From Saccharopolyspora soli (lineage in GTDB: Bacteria; Actinomycetota; Actinomycetes; Mycobacteriales; Pseudonocardiaceae): DNA of 64,000 nt. A program made the translations under genes and the position numbers. This document shows, piece after piece, positions 33,834 through 42,150 of this stretch. Location of the stretch: the NCBI RefSeq assembly GCF_022678645.1, contig NZ_JALBWV010000018.1, positions 1 to 64,000 on the forward strand, written 5' to 3'. The notes beneath the pieces were generated by a model, which saw only the letters and a program-made list of their open reading frames with translations, was not told the origin of the DNA and ran no database searches. The number at the start of each line of letters is the position of its first letter. The stretch's first letter is position 1.

Positions 33834-34472
33834 GTGGGATTCGCGGATCGAGAATCGCTCGCGCAGGCCGTGACCAGGGCGTTGACCGATGCGGTGCCCG
33901 GCTCGCGGGTGTCGGTGATCGGGTCGTTGGGGGCTGGCACAGCCGACGAGTACAGCGACGTCGACCTTGCCCGGGTGGTGCCCGACGGCGCGGCGCCGGA
34001 TTGCGCCGACCGTTTGGTTCCGCTGCTCGGCGAGGTGGCCGAGGTCGCGTCGGTGCGGTCGGTGCCGGAGTTCCAGCGGTCCTCGCTGCGTCGCCTGATC
34101 TTCGTGCGGCTTCGCGGAGTGCCGCTGTTCTGGCGGCTCGACCTGCAGATCTGGGCTGAGTCGCACGCTTTCGACACCGACGCCGATGTCGGCAACCCGC
34201 AGGCGCGCGGCGCTGACTGGTCGCTGGCCGAAAGCGCTGCCATGAACGCTCTCGGTGCGTGCAAAGCGGTGCTGCGCGGCCTTCCGGATACCGCCGATGG
34301 GTTGCTGTCGCGTGGATTTCAACGCATCGACGAGCCCGATCCCGGTGGTGGTTGGGAGCACCGCATAGCCGCGCTCGTCGCTGCTGCCACGCGACGCGAC
34401 GCCGGGCTCGGCCCACTCGGTGCAGAGCTGAGTGCGCTGCTTTCCGCGTGCAGCAAGGATTTCCCGGTCTAG
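33834..34472 (+). CDS. Nucleotidyltransferase-fold protein
   Basis: 212 residues, GTG start. G-S-L-G-A-G-T-A-D-E-Y-S-D-V-D-L (30-45) is the G-S-x-x-x-G-x-x-x-x-S-D-x-D signature of the polymerase-beta-like nucleotidyltransferases, with a third carboxylate expected near D102 (R-L-D-L-Q-I-W). Relatives include aminoglycoside and lincosamide adenylyltransferases. The substrate is unknown. Confidence 0.8.
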   Translation: MGFADRESLAQAVTRALTDAVPGSRVSVIGSLGAGTADEYSDVDLARVVPDGAAPDCADRLVPLLGEVAEVASVRSVPEFQRSSLRRLIFVRLRGVPLFWRLDLQIWAESHAFDTDADVGNPQARGADWSLAESAAMNALGACKAVLRGLPDTADGLLSRGFQRIDEPDPGGGWEHRIAALVAAATRRDAGLGPLGAELSALLSACSKDFPV

Positions 34473-34537
34473 GCTGCGTTTCGACAACCGCAACCTTCGA
34501 GCCTGTCCCCGACAGTGGCTATCGCGTCTGGGTGGGC

Positions 34538-34605
34538 GATTTCTCGCGAAATTGTCACTTCCCGTGAGAAGCGGGTGCCGATTCCTCAAGAAATTGGCAA
34601 CTCCT
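34538..34605. repeat. Family C motif, two tandem variants
   Basis: CGATTTCTCGCGAAATTG (34538-34555) and GCCGATTCCTCAAGAAATTGG (34577-34597). The first 16 bases recur exactly at 46121 and 63425. They lie in the 347-bp gap after the nucleotidyltransferase gene, which holds no convincing gene. Confidence 0.5.
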
Positions 34606-34819
34606 CGCACTGGCGCGCGGCGCGAGTTCAAGGGCGGGCCTTGGGCCGGAGGGCATTCCAGCCGTGCCTGCCCGAGAACCGGAACGCCCAGCGGCTGACA
34701 CCAGGCCGAACAAGCACCCGATCGCGTACAGCACGAACACCTCGGCTTCGTTACCGAATCCGATGCACGCCTGCCTTGCGCCCGGCTACGCCCGCAGCCG
34801 CCGAGGACCGTGCGGCGCA

Positions 34820-36166
34820 TCAGCCTTCTTGCTGGGCGCTGGTCTCGGCCTGTTCCGTTTTGGGTGCTGCGCGCAGGGCGATCACCGTGATCGCCGCCGC
34901 GATCATCACCAGACCCACCACCCAGAGGCCGGTGCGCTGGGAGCCGGTCGCGTCCTTGAGCGCACCGGTGATGTAGGGCGCCGCGAAGCCGCTGATGTTG
35001 CCCAACGAGTTGATCAGCGCGATGCCACCGGCCGCCGCCGCACCCGCCAGGAAGTTGCTCGGCAAGGCCCAGAACGTGGGTAGCGCGGCGCAGACACCGA
35101 CCGCGCAGATCGTCACCGCGACCATCGCGCTGAACGGATTGCCCAGGTACAGCGCGATCGGGATGCACGCGCCGCCGAGCAACATCGGCAACGCGACGTG
35201 CCACACCCGCTCCCGAGTCCGGTCACCGTGCCCGGCCCAGAGCACCATGGCCACCGCACCGATCACGTACGGCACCGCAGTGATCAAACCGGTCTGCATC
35301 GTGGACAGATCGGTGCCGTACTGCTGCTCGAAGCCCTTGATGATGGTGGGCAGGAAGAAGCCCAGCGCGTACAGGCCGTAGGCGATGCCGAAGTACACGA
35401 ACGCCAACGCCAGGATCCGCGGGTGGGTCAGGGCCTTGCGCAGCGGCCAGCTGTGGGCGGCCTCGGTCTGCTTGCGTTCGGCCTCCAGCTGCTCGTTCAG
35501 CCAGGCCCGTTCGTCGGCCGTGAGCCACTTCGCCTCGGACGGCCGGTCGGTCAGGTAGAACCAGGTGGCGACGGCCAGCAGCATCGCCGGGATGCCCTCG
35601 ACGAGGAACATGAACCGCCATCCGGACAACCCGAAGACGCCGTGCCCGGCGCTGATCAACGCGCTGGACACCGTTGCGCCGATGGCGCTGGACACCGGGA
35701 TCGCGGTCATGAACAGCGCGACCGCCTTCGCCCGTTGCGCCGCCGGGAACCAGTAGGTCAGGTACAGGATGATGCCGGGGAAGAACCCGGCCTCGGCCAC
35801 CCCGAGCAGGAACCGCAGCACCACCAGGGCGGTGGCGTTGGGCACGAACGCCATGGCGGTCGCCACCAGGCCCCAGGTGATCATGATGCGCGCGAGCCAC
35901 TTGCGCGCCCCGAAGCGGTGCAGCGCGAGGTTGCTCGGCACCTCCAGCACCAGGTAGCCGATGAAGAAGATGCCCGAGGCGAACCCGAAGACGGTCGCGC
36001 TCAGCCCCAGTTCGTCGTTCATCCCGTTCGGGCCAGCGAAACCGATGTTCACGCGGTCCAGGTAGTTGACGAAGTAGAGCAAGCAGAGGAAAGGCATCAA
36101 CCGGACCGCGACTTTGCGCACGATCCGGTTCTGAACTCCAGCAGAGGCTGCGTCGACACTGCTCAC
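34820..36166 (-). CDS. MFS transporter, anion:cation symporter type
   Basis: 448 residues with twelve predicted helices. L-Y-F-V-N-Y-L-D-R-V-N-I-G-F-A and P-S-N-L-A-L-H-R-F-G-A-R-K-W are the ACS-family signatures (tartrate, phthalate or 4-hydroxyphenylacetate-type carboxylate importers). GTG start. The likely role is uptake of an organic acid; the substrate cannot be read from the sequence. Confidence 0.92.
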   Translation of the reverse strand: MSSVDAASAGVQNRIVRKVAVRLMPFLCLLYFVNYLDRVNIGFAGPNGMNDELGLSATVFGFASGIFFIGYLVLEVPSNLALHRFGARKWLARIMITWGLVATAMAFVPNATALVVLRFLLGVAEAGFFPGIILYLTYWFPAAQRAKAVALFMTAIPVSSAIGATVSSALISAGHGVFGLSGWRFMFLVEGIPAMLLAVATWFYLTDRPSEAKWLTADERAWLNEQLEAERKQTEAAHSWPLRKALTHPRILALAFVYFGIAYGLYALGFFLPTIIKGFEQQYGTDLSTMQTGLITAVPYVIGAVAMVLWAGHGDRTRERVWHVALPMLLGGACIPIALYLGNPFSAMVAVTICAVGVCAALPTFWALPSNFLAGAAAAGGIALINSLGNISGFAAPYITGALKDATGSQRTGLWVVGLVMIAAAITVIALRAAPKTEQAETSAQQEG

Positions 36167-36267
36167 CCAGGTGACCTAAGCCTCCAGCCCCCAATGGGTC
36201 AAGTGGTGGGCCGCTGATTGGGACGGCCGGTATCCGGATCGAAACCGGCCGACGTTACCGTTCAGGC

Positions 36268-36951
36268 ATGCCCGAACGCCCAATTGCCCTGGTCACCGGC
36301 GCCTCACGAGGCATCGGTGCCGCCGTGGCCCGCGCACTGTCCGACACGCACGATCTGCTGTTGGGCGGGCGCGACACCGACGCGCTGCGGACGCTCGTCG
36401 ACGAGTTGCCCGGCGCCACGCCTTGGCCGGTGGAACTCACCGATCACCACGCCGTCGCCACCGCGGTCACCGACATCGAACGGCTCAACGTGCTGGTGCA
36501 CAGCGCCGGTCTCATCGAACTGGCGCCGGTCGCGGACGCGCGCAGCGACTCCTGGCGGCGCACCTTCGAGCTGAACCTCTTCGCGGTCACCGAGCTGACC
36601 AGGCTGCTGCTGCCCGCACTGCGTGCCGCGAAGGGGCACGTGGTGCTGGTCAACTCCGGCGCCGGGCTGTCCGCGAAGCCGCACTGGGGCTCCTACGCCG
36701 CGAGCAAGTTCGCGCTGCGCGCCTTCGCCGACGTGCTCCGCGCCGAAGAAGCGGCCAACGGCATGCGGGTCACCTCGGTTTTCCCCGGCCGAACCGTCAC
36801 GGACATGCAGCGGAACGTCCGCGAGCAGGAGGACGCCGCGTTCGAGCCGGAGCGCTACCTGCGTCCCGAGTCGGTGGCGGGGCCGATCGTGTCCGCCGTG
36901 CACGCCAGCGCCGACGCGCACCTCACCGAGATCGTCATCCGACCGTCCTGA
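36268..36951 (+). CDS. Short-chain dehydrogenase/reductase
   Basis: 227 residues. Rossmann T-G-A-S-R-G-I-G (10-17), N103, S130 and Y143-x3-K147 complete the SDR catalytic set; G-G-R-D after strand 2 suggests NADP(H). The substrate is unknown. Convergent with the deaminase gene 46 nt away. Confidence 0.93.
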   Translation: MPERPIALVTGASRGIGAAVARALSDTHDLLLGGRDTDALRTLVDELPGATPWPVELTDHHAVATAVTDIERLNVLVHSAGLIELAPVADARSDSWRRTFELNLFAVTELTRLLLPALRAAKGHVVLVNSGAGLSAKPHWGSYAASKFALRAFADVLRAEEAANGMRVTSVFPGRTVTDMQRNVREQEDAAFEPERYLRPESVAGPIVSAVHASADAHLTEIVIRPS

Positions 36952-36997
36952 CCCAGCGCACCCGGTCCGGTCGCCGCACCACCTGCGTCGGACCGGT

Positions 36998-38353
36998 TCA
37001 GCCCCGGATGTACTGCGCCGCCGTGCGGGCCGCCGCCTGCACAGCGCGGCGGTCCACCCGCGTGGGTTCGCTGTCGTGCAGCACTTCTTCGCCCGCGACC
37101 CAGACGTCCCGGACGTACCGGGACCCGGCCGCCCACACCACGTTCGCCAACACCTGGTCATCCGGTGCGTCCAGGCCGGTGGCGAACGCCGGGTTGTCGA
37201 CGTCCAGGTGCACGATGTCAGCCCAGCGGCCCTGCTCCAGCGCTCCGATGTCGTCCCGGTGCAGGGCCTCGGCCCCGCCGCGTGTCGCCGCGAGCAGCGC
37301 CGCACCCGCGCTGAGGGCCGTCGCATCGCCGGTCGCGGTCCGCGCGAACAGGCCTGCGAGCTGCACCTCTTCCCACAGGTCGATGTCGTCGTTGCTGGAT
37401 GGTCCGTCGGTGCCCAGGCCCACCGGAACACCCGCAGCGAGCAGATCGACCAGCCGAGCGGTTCCCGACGCGAGCTTCGCGTTGGACCCCGGGCAGTGCG
37501 CCACGCCCACCTGGCGGCGCGCGAACAACTCGATGTCCGCGTCCGAAAGGTGCACGCCGTGCGCGGCGAGCACCCGGCCGTCGAGCACGCCCAGCTTCTC
37601 CAGGAGGGCGGGCACCGAACCGAACTGCTCCCGCTGTTCCGCGTCTTCAGCGGCGGTTTCGGCCACGTGCGTGTGGACCAAGGCAGCGCGCTGCTGTGCG
37701 GACTCGCCGATCATCTGCAGCGCTTCCGGCGGCAGCGTGTAGGCCGAATGCGGACCGTAGGCCAGCTCCACCCGATCACTGGCGCCGAACCGCAGCCCGT
37801 CGGCATCGATCCACCGGTTGATGCCGTCGACCATGCCCTGCCAGCCGCCGAAATTGTCCAGCGCCGGTGTGGAGATCACCGCGGTGGCCAGCACCACCCG
37901 AGACCCGACCGACAGGGTCGCCTCGACCACTGCCTCGCCCATGAAGTACATCTCGGAGCTGGTCGTGACCCCGGCCCGCAGCATCTCGACGCATCCGAGC
38001 TCCATCCCGGCGCGGACGTCCGACGGTCGCAGCCGCGCCTCGGCGGGCCAGATGACCTCGTGCAGCCACCGCAGCAGCGGAAGATCGCCACCCGTCCCCC
38101 GCAGCAGGGTCATCGGGCTGTGCGCGTGCGCGTTGATCAGGCCCGGTAACAGGATTCCGCTGCATTCCCGGACGTTCGCATCGTGCGGACGCTCCGGTGC
38201 GCCGGTGCGCGGCCCGCAGTACACGATGCGCCCCTCTGCGTCGACGTCCACCACCGCGTCCCGGATCACCGAGCACGTCGGATCGCAGGGCAGAACGATC
38301 GGCGCGTGCAGGCGTAGTGCGATCGGCATGCCCGCATTCTGCCCGACGCTCAT
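36998..38353 (-). CDS. Amidohydrolase of the SAH/MTA/guanine deaminase type
   Basis: 451 residues from ATG 38353. N-A-H76-A-H78-S, G-P-H-S-A-Y, H-T-H-V-A-E-T and G-T-D-G-P-S-S-N supply the metal ligands and catalytic Asp of TRZ/ATZ-type deaminases acting on purine or S-adenosylhomocysteine-like substrates. An internal ATG (38329) would also work, but the overlap of 38353 with the stop of the small upstream ORF favours the longer form. Confidence 0.9.
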   Translation of the reverse strand: MSVGQNAGMPIALRLHAPIVLPCDPTCSVIRDAVVDVDAEGRIVYCGPRTGAPERPHDANVRECSGILLPGLINAHAHSPMTLLRGTGGDLPLLRWLHEVIWPAEARLRPSDVRAGMELGCVEMLRAGVTTSSEMYFMGEAVVEATLSVGSRVVLATAVISTPALDNFGGWQGMVDGINRWIDADGLRFGASDRVELAYGPHSAYTLPPEALQMIGESAQQRAALVHTHVAETAAEDAEQREQFGSVPALLEKLGVLDGRVLAAHGVHLSDADIELFARRQVGVAHCPGSNAKLASGTARLVDLLAAGVPVGLGTDGPSSNDDIDLWEEVQLAGLFARTATGDATALSAGAALLAATRGGAEALHRDDIGALEQGRWADIVHLDVDNPAFATGLDAPDDQVLANVVWAAGSRYVRDVWVAGEEVLHDSEPTRVDRRAVQAAARTAAQYIRG

Positions 38354-38457
38354 CCGCCGCCCCAGGGGCTTATGACGAGCAACATGATCACCCCCGCCAA
38401 GCCCGCGATGCCGGTCAGCACTGTCAGGAAAACGATGTCTTGCATTCGCTGTGTCAT
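38350..38457 (-). CDS. 35-residue single-span membrane protein
   Basis: ATG 38457 with GGAG just upstream opens 35 codons: a short polar start (M-T-Q-R-M-Q-D), one hydrophobic helix (I-V-F-L-T-V-L-T-G-I-A-G-L-A-G-V-I-M-L-L) and P-W-G-G-G. The stop overlaps the deaminase start (ATGA), so the two are probably coupled. No family recognised. Confidence 0.6.
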   Translation of the reverse strand: MTQRMQDIVFLTVLTGIAGLAGVIMLLVISPWGGG

Positions 38458-38489
38458 GACTCCAGCATCACCGGGTTCCGGCCCCCGGA

Positions 38490-38562
38490 CCTCGGCTGAT
38501 CGGCCCGCTGACCTCGTTCGATCGGCCAGTCCCCGGCGGCCAGTCGGCTGACCTCGGACGGG
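38490..38562. repeat. Interspersed short direct repeats
   Basis: GATCGGCC occurs at 38498 and 38520 and GCTGACCTCG at 38507 and 38546, interleaved. This is 35-105 nt upstream of the small membrane protein start on the minus strand and may be a regulator-binding region. The remainder of 38458-38807 has no gene. Confidence 0.35.
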
Positions 38563-38807
38563 CTAGGTAGCCAGCGTCGATCCGTCCCGACGTCGGCCAA
38601 GCGGCGAGCCGTTTCCGAGGCGCTCAACGGCACCTTCGCGGGTGGTCAGCACGCAGCTCCACAACGACACCCTGACTTGGTGCAGTGGTGCACTCGGTGT
38701 CAAAGATCACACGAAGAGCGCGCGGTTGAAGGTCGTCCTGGAATTTGTGCCGCGTGCCCGGCCCGATCGCGGAATCGCCGCCGACCGACGCGAAAATCGA
38801 CCACCGG

Positions 38808-39467
38808 TCATTCGTCGTCCATCAAACCGCTGCGCCACGCCCACGCCGCGGTCTCCACGCGGTTGCGGGCCTTGATCTTGCCCTGCGCGGCGGCGAGATG
38901 GGTCTTGACCGTGGACAACGACATGAACAGCTCGTTGCCGATCTCGCCGTTGGTCAGGCCGCGGGCGGTCGCCCGCACCACGTCGAGTTCCCGTTCGGTC
39001 AGCTCCACGGTCGGCGCGGGCACCGACCGGCGTTGCACCTGCGGCTGGGCGAAGTGCTTGAGCAGGCGCACCGTGATCTGCGGTGAGACCAGCGCGTCGC
39101 CGCGTTGCGCGGCCCGGATCGCCTCCAGCAGCAGGGTTGGACCAGCATCCTTGAGCAGGAATCCGCTCGCCCCGTTGCGCAACGCGCGCTCGACGTACTC
39201 GTCCAGGTCGAAGGTGGTCACGACGACGACCTTGACGGGCTCGGCCACGTCGGGACCGGCCAGTTGCTTGGTCGCCTCCAGCCCGTCGATCCCCGGCATC
39301 CGGATGTCCATCAGGCACACGTCCGGCCGCTTCTCCCGCGCGACGCGAACCGCGTCGATCCCGTTCGCGACGTCGGCCACCACTTCGATGTCGTCTTGGG
39401 ACTCCAGGATCATCCGGAAACCGGCGCGCACCAGTTCCTGGTCGTCGGCGATCAACACCCGGATCAT
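38808..39467 (-). CDS. NarL/FixJ response regulator
   Basis: 219 residues: receiver domain with D8-D9, phospho-acceptor D54 (C-L-M-D-I-R-M-P) and K-D-A at about 105; LuxR-type HTH at the C terminus (L-T-E-R-E-L-D-V-V-R-A-T-A-R-G-L). Its ATG overlaps the stop of the histidine kinase gene (ATGA). It probably controls the divergent ABC transporter. Confidence 0.95.
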   Translation of the reverse strand: MIRVLIADDQELVRAGFRMILESQDDIEVVADVANGIDAVRVAREKRPDVCLMDIRMPGIDGLEATKQLAGPDVAEPVKVVVVTTFDLDEYVERALRNGASGFLLKDAGPTLLLEAIRAAQRGDALVSPQITVRLLKHFAQPQVQRRSVPAPTVELTERELDVVRATARGLTNGEIGNELFMSLSTVKTHLAAAQGKIKARNRVETAAWAWRSGLMDDE

Positions 39468-41251
39468 CGCTGTCCCACTTCCTCGGTCTGCTCCGCCAGC
39501 GGTAGCACCACTTCGACCCGCCAGCCGACGTGTTCTCCCGGCCCCGCGCGGAACCGGCCGCCGAGCAACTCGATCCGTTCCCGCATGCCGACCAAACCGT
39601 ATCCGCCCGATCCACCGACGGGCTGACGGCGTGCCATTGTGCCGTCATCGGTGATCAGGGCGTACAAGTTCGCCAGGTCGGCCCGCACGTCGACCTGCAC
39701 ATAGCTCGCGTCCAGCGCGTGCTTCTCCGCGTTGGTCAGGGATTCCTGCACCACGCGCAGGGCGGACCGGGCGACCTCCGGTGGGATTTCCCGACCGAGG
39801 TCCACCCGCAGGTTCACCGTGGGCGCGCCCGCGTGACCGGCGACGCGTTGGGTCGCGGCGACCAGCGCCTGCAGATCCGCCTCCAGGTTGGTGGTGGCTT
39901 GTTCGGTGGCCTCCGAGGCACCGGCTGGTTCGGCACCGCGCATGCTGGCAACCAGCCGTCGCATCGCGGTCAGCGCTTCCGTGCCGCTCTCGGAGATGCG
40001 CGCCAACGCGTCGGTCGCCGCCTTCGGGTTCTGCGCCGCGACGAGTTGGGCCGCCTGCGCCTGCACCACGATGCCGGTGACGTGGTGCGCCACCACGTCG
40101 TGCAGTTCCCGCGCCAGCGCCATCCGCTCGGCGTGCTGCGCGTCCGACACGGCGGCCTGCACCGATTTCGCCCGTTCCTCGTCCCGTGCGCGGAAGTACA
40201 TCCCGGTGCCGACCGAGATCGCCAGCAGCAGACCACCCAGGAACACGGATTGCAGCTGATCGCTCAGATCGCCGTAACTTCCGCCCTCCAGCGGCGTGAC
40301 GAACAGCGCGAACAGCGCTGCGGCGACCAGCGCGACGCCGGACCGCACGGCGCGTCGCGGCTCGGCGTGACGGGTCGCGAACGTCAGCAGCAACATGCCC
40401 GCACCGGTCGACGAAATCGGCACCGGGCCGAGGAGCCCGGACTCGGCCTCCAACCCCAGGAACCGCATCACCAGCGCCGTCAGCACCAGCGCCACCGACC
40501 CGAGCATGGCCGCCTCGACCGGGCGCATCGGCGCGAACACGGCCAGCACCGACATCACCAGCCCACCCAGCAGCACGACCACGAGGGCGATCAGCGATCC
40601 ATTGCTCCTGGCGAATTCCAGGAACAGCAGGATGCTCAGCGCCGCGATCACCGGCCACTGGCGACGCAACAGCACCCGGATCGGGCTGTCCAGGGCGTCG
40701 TCCCGGACCAGCCACTTCCCGCGCAGGTACAAGCCGGTTCCGGTGGCGAGCAGCAGTTGCAGGAACCCGAAACCCACGGTCTGGCTGAGTGAATACGTCG
40801 TGCCGTCGCGGAAGACCACCGCCGCCAGGCACGCCACCACCAAGGCTGCGGTGACCACGATGGCCTTCCGAACCGGGCGGAACTGGAAGAGGTAGAGCAC
40901 CAGCAGCAGCCCGGCCAGGTTCTCGGTCGGCAAGACCGACTCCAACCCGAGCGAGTACACGTTCGCGTCCGTCAGCCGGACGACCGCCGTGGTGCCGCAC
41001 AGCAGAACGGCCGCAGCCAGCCCGCACCGCACCGGATGGCGGCGACCGAAGATCGCGAGCACCGCCATCGCGGTGATCGGCAGGATCAGCAGCGGACTCC
41101 GCCCATGATCCGTCAGCAGCGCGAGCGCGTCCCCGCTCCAGACCAGTCCGAGCAGCGCAGCGAAGATCCACTGCTCGTGCAGGAAGGCACCGAACCGTCG
41201 CCACCACGGTTCGGCTGGTTCGGTTTTCGGAGACGTCACGAAACTGCTCAC
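39464..41251 (-). CDS. Membrane histidine kinase (HisKA_3)
   Basis: 595 residues from GTG 41251. About eleven hydrophobic segments in the first 370 residues, phospho-acceptor H384 in R-E-L-H-D-V-V-A-H-H, and an HATPase domain with N-A-E-K-H and G-Y-G-L-V-G-M-R-E-R. Many-helix sensors of this type often detect membrane-active compounds or the state of an ABC transporter. Partner of the response regulator that overlaps its end. Confidence 0.94.
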   Translation of the reverse strand: MSSFVTSPKTEPAEPWWRRFGAFLHEQWIFAALLGLVWSGDALALLTDHGRSPLLILPITAMAVLAIFGRRHPVRCGLAAAVLLCGTTAVVRLTDANVYSLGLESVLPTENLAGLLLVLYLFQFRPVRKAIVVTAALVVACLAAVVFRDGTTYSLSQTVGFGFLQLLLATGTGLYLRGKWLVRDDALDSPIRVLLRRQWPVIAALSILLFLEFARSNGSLIALVVVLLGGLVMSVLAVFAPMRPVEAAMLGSVALVLTALVMRFLGLEAESGLLGPVPISSTGAGMLLLTFATRHAEPRRAVRSGVALVAAALFALFVTPLEGGSYGDLSDQLQSVFLGGLLLAISVGTGMYFRARDEERAKSVQAAVSDAQHAERMALARELHDVVAHHVTGIVVQAQAAQLVAAQNPKAATDALARISESGTEALTAMRRLVASMRGAEPAGASEATEQATTNLEADLQALVAATQRVAGHAGAPTVNLRVDLGREIPPEVARSALRVVQESLTNAEKHALDASYVQVDVRADLANLYALITDDGTMARRQPVGGSGGYGLVGMRERIELLGGRFRAGPGEHVGWRVEVVLPLAEQTEEVGQR

Positions 41252-41442
41252 GCCAAAACGGTAGTCGGTGGCGAATTCGAGCACCTTGGCCGAATGGTTC
41301 GAATGCCCTGACCGATCGGCCGACCTCCGGCACTCGATCAACGGCCCGCAGGCCGATCCCAAAACTCCCGCTGATCGCCAATCTCGAATCACACGCGTCC
41401 CGCATCCAGCGGTGACCCAGGGCACTAAAGCAGGAGGAAGGA

Positions 41443-42150
41443 ATGTCGGCTCCCATGGTCGACCAGCGGCCCGGAAATCCGTTCCTGGTGGGACGAGGGC
41501 TGGTCAAGAACTACGGCACGGACCGGGCACTTGCCGGGGTGGATCTCGCGATCCACCCCGGCGAGGTGTTGGCGATCGTCGGGCCTTCGGGCTCCGGCAA
41601 GACGACTCTGCTGCACGTGCTGGCCGGGATCCTGCGCCCGGACAGCGGCGAGGTCCTGCTGGACGGGCACCGCATCGACCAGCTCGGCGAGGCCAAGCGC
41701 AGCGAGCTGCGGCGGCACGCGTTCGGCTTCGTGTTCCAGCAGGGCCTGCTGGTCGGCGAGCTGACCGCGGTGGAGAACACGGCGTTGCCGCTGCTGCTGG
41801 CCGGGGCCGACCGGAAGCAGGCGCTGGCGGGCGCGCAGGACTGGTTGCACCGGCTCGGCCTCGCTGGGCTGGAGAAACGGCTGCCCGGCGAGCTCTCCGG
41901 CGGTCAGGCGCAGCGGGTTGCGATCGCGCGCGCCCTGGCGCACCGACCGAAGGTGATCTTCGCCGACGAACCCACCGGGGCGTTGGACACCCGCACCGGA
42001 GCCGAGACCACCAATGCCCTGTTCACCGCCGCGGCGGCCACCCAAGCCGCCGTCGTCATCGTGACGCACGACCGGGAACTGGCCGCCAAGGCAGGGCGAA
42101 CCGTGGAGATCCGCGACGGTGTGATCGCGGGCGGGGTGATGGTCGGATGA
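41443..42150 (+). CDS. ABC transporter ATPase, MacB/LolD type
   Basis: 235 residues: Walker A G-P-S-G-S-G-K-T-T, Q-loop V-F-Q-Q-G-L-L, signature L-S-G-G-Q-A-Q-R, Walker B V-I-F-A-D-E-P-T-G-A-L-D. AGGAGGAAGG precedes the ATG. It energises the FtsX-type permease encoded next (ATGA overlap). Confidence 0.95.
   Translation: MSAPMVDQRPGNPFLVGRGLVKNYGTDRALAGVDLAIHPGEVLAIVGPSGSGKTTLLHVLAGILRPDSGEVLLDGHRIDQLGEAKRSELRRHAFGFVFQQGLLVGELTAVENTALPLLLAGADRKQALAGAQDWLHRLGLAGLEKRLPGELSGGQAQRVAIARALAHRPKVIFADEPTGALDTRTGAETTNALFTAAAATQAAVVIVTHDRELAAKAGRTVEIRDGVIAGGVMVG

Noticed and set aside
34555-34740. Short minus-strand frame with a hydrophobic start (V-F-V-L-Y-A-I-G-C-L-F-G)
   Set aside because: No ribosome site, no family, and the second half is low-complexity; more likely chance in a GC-rich gap.
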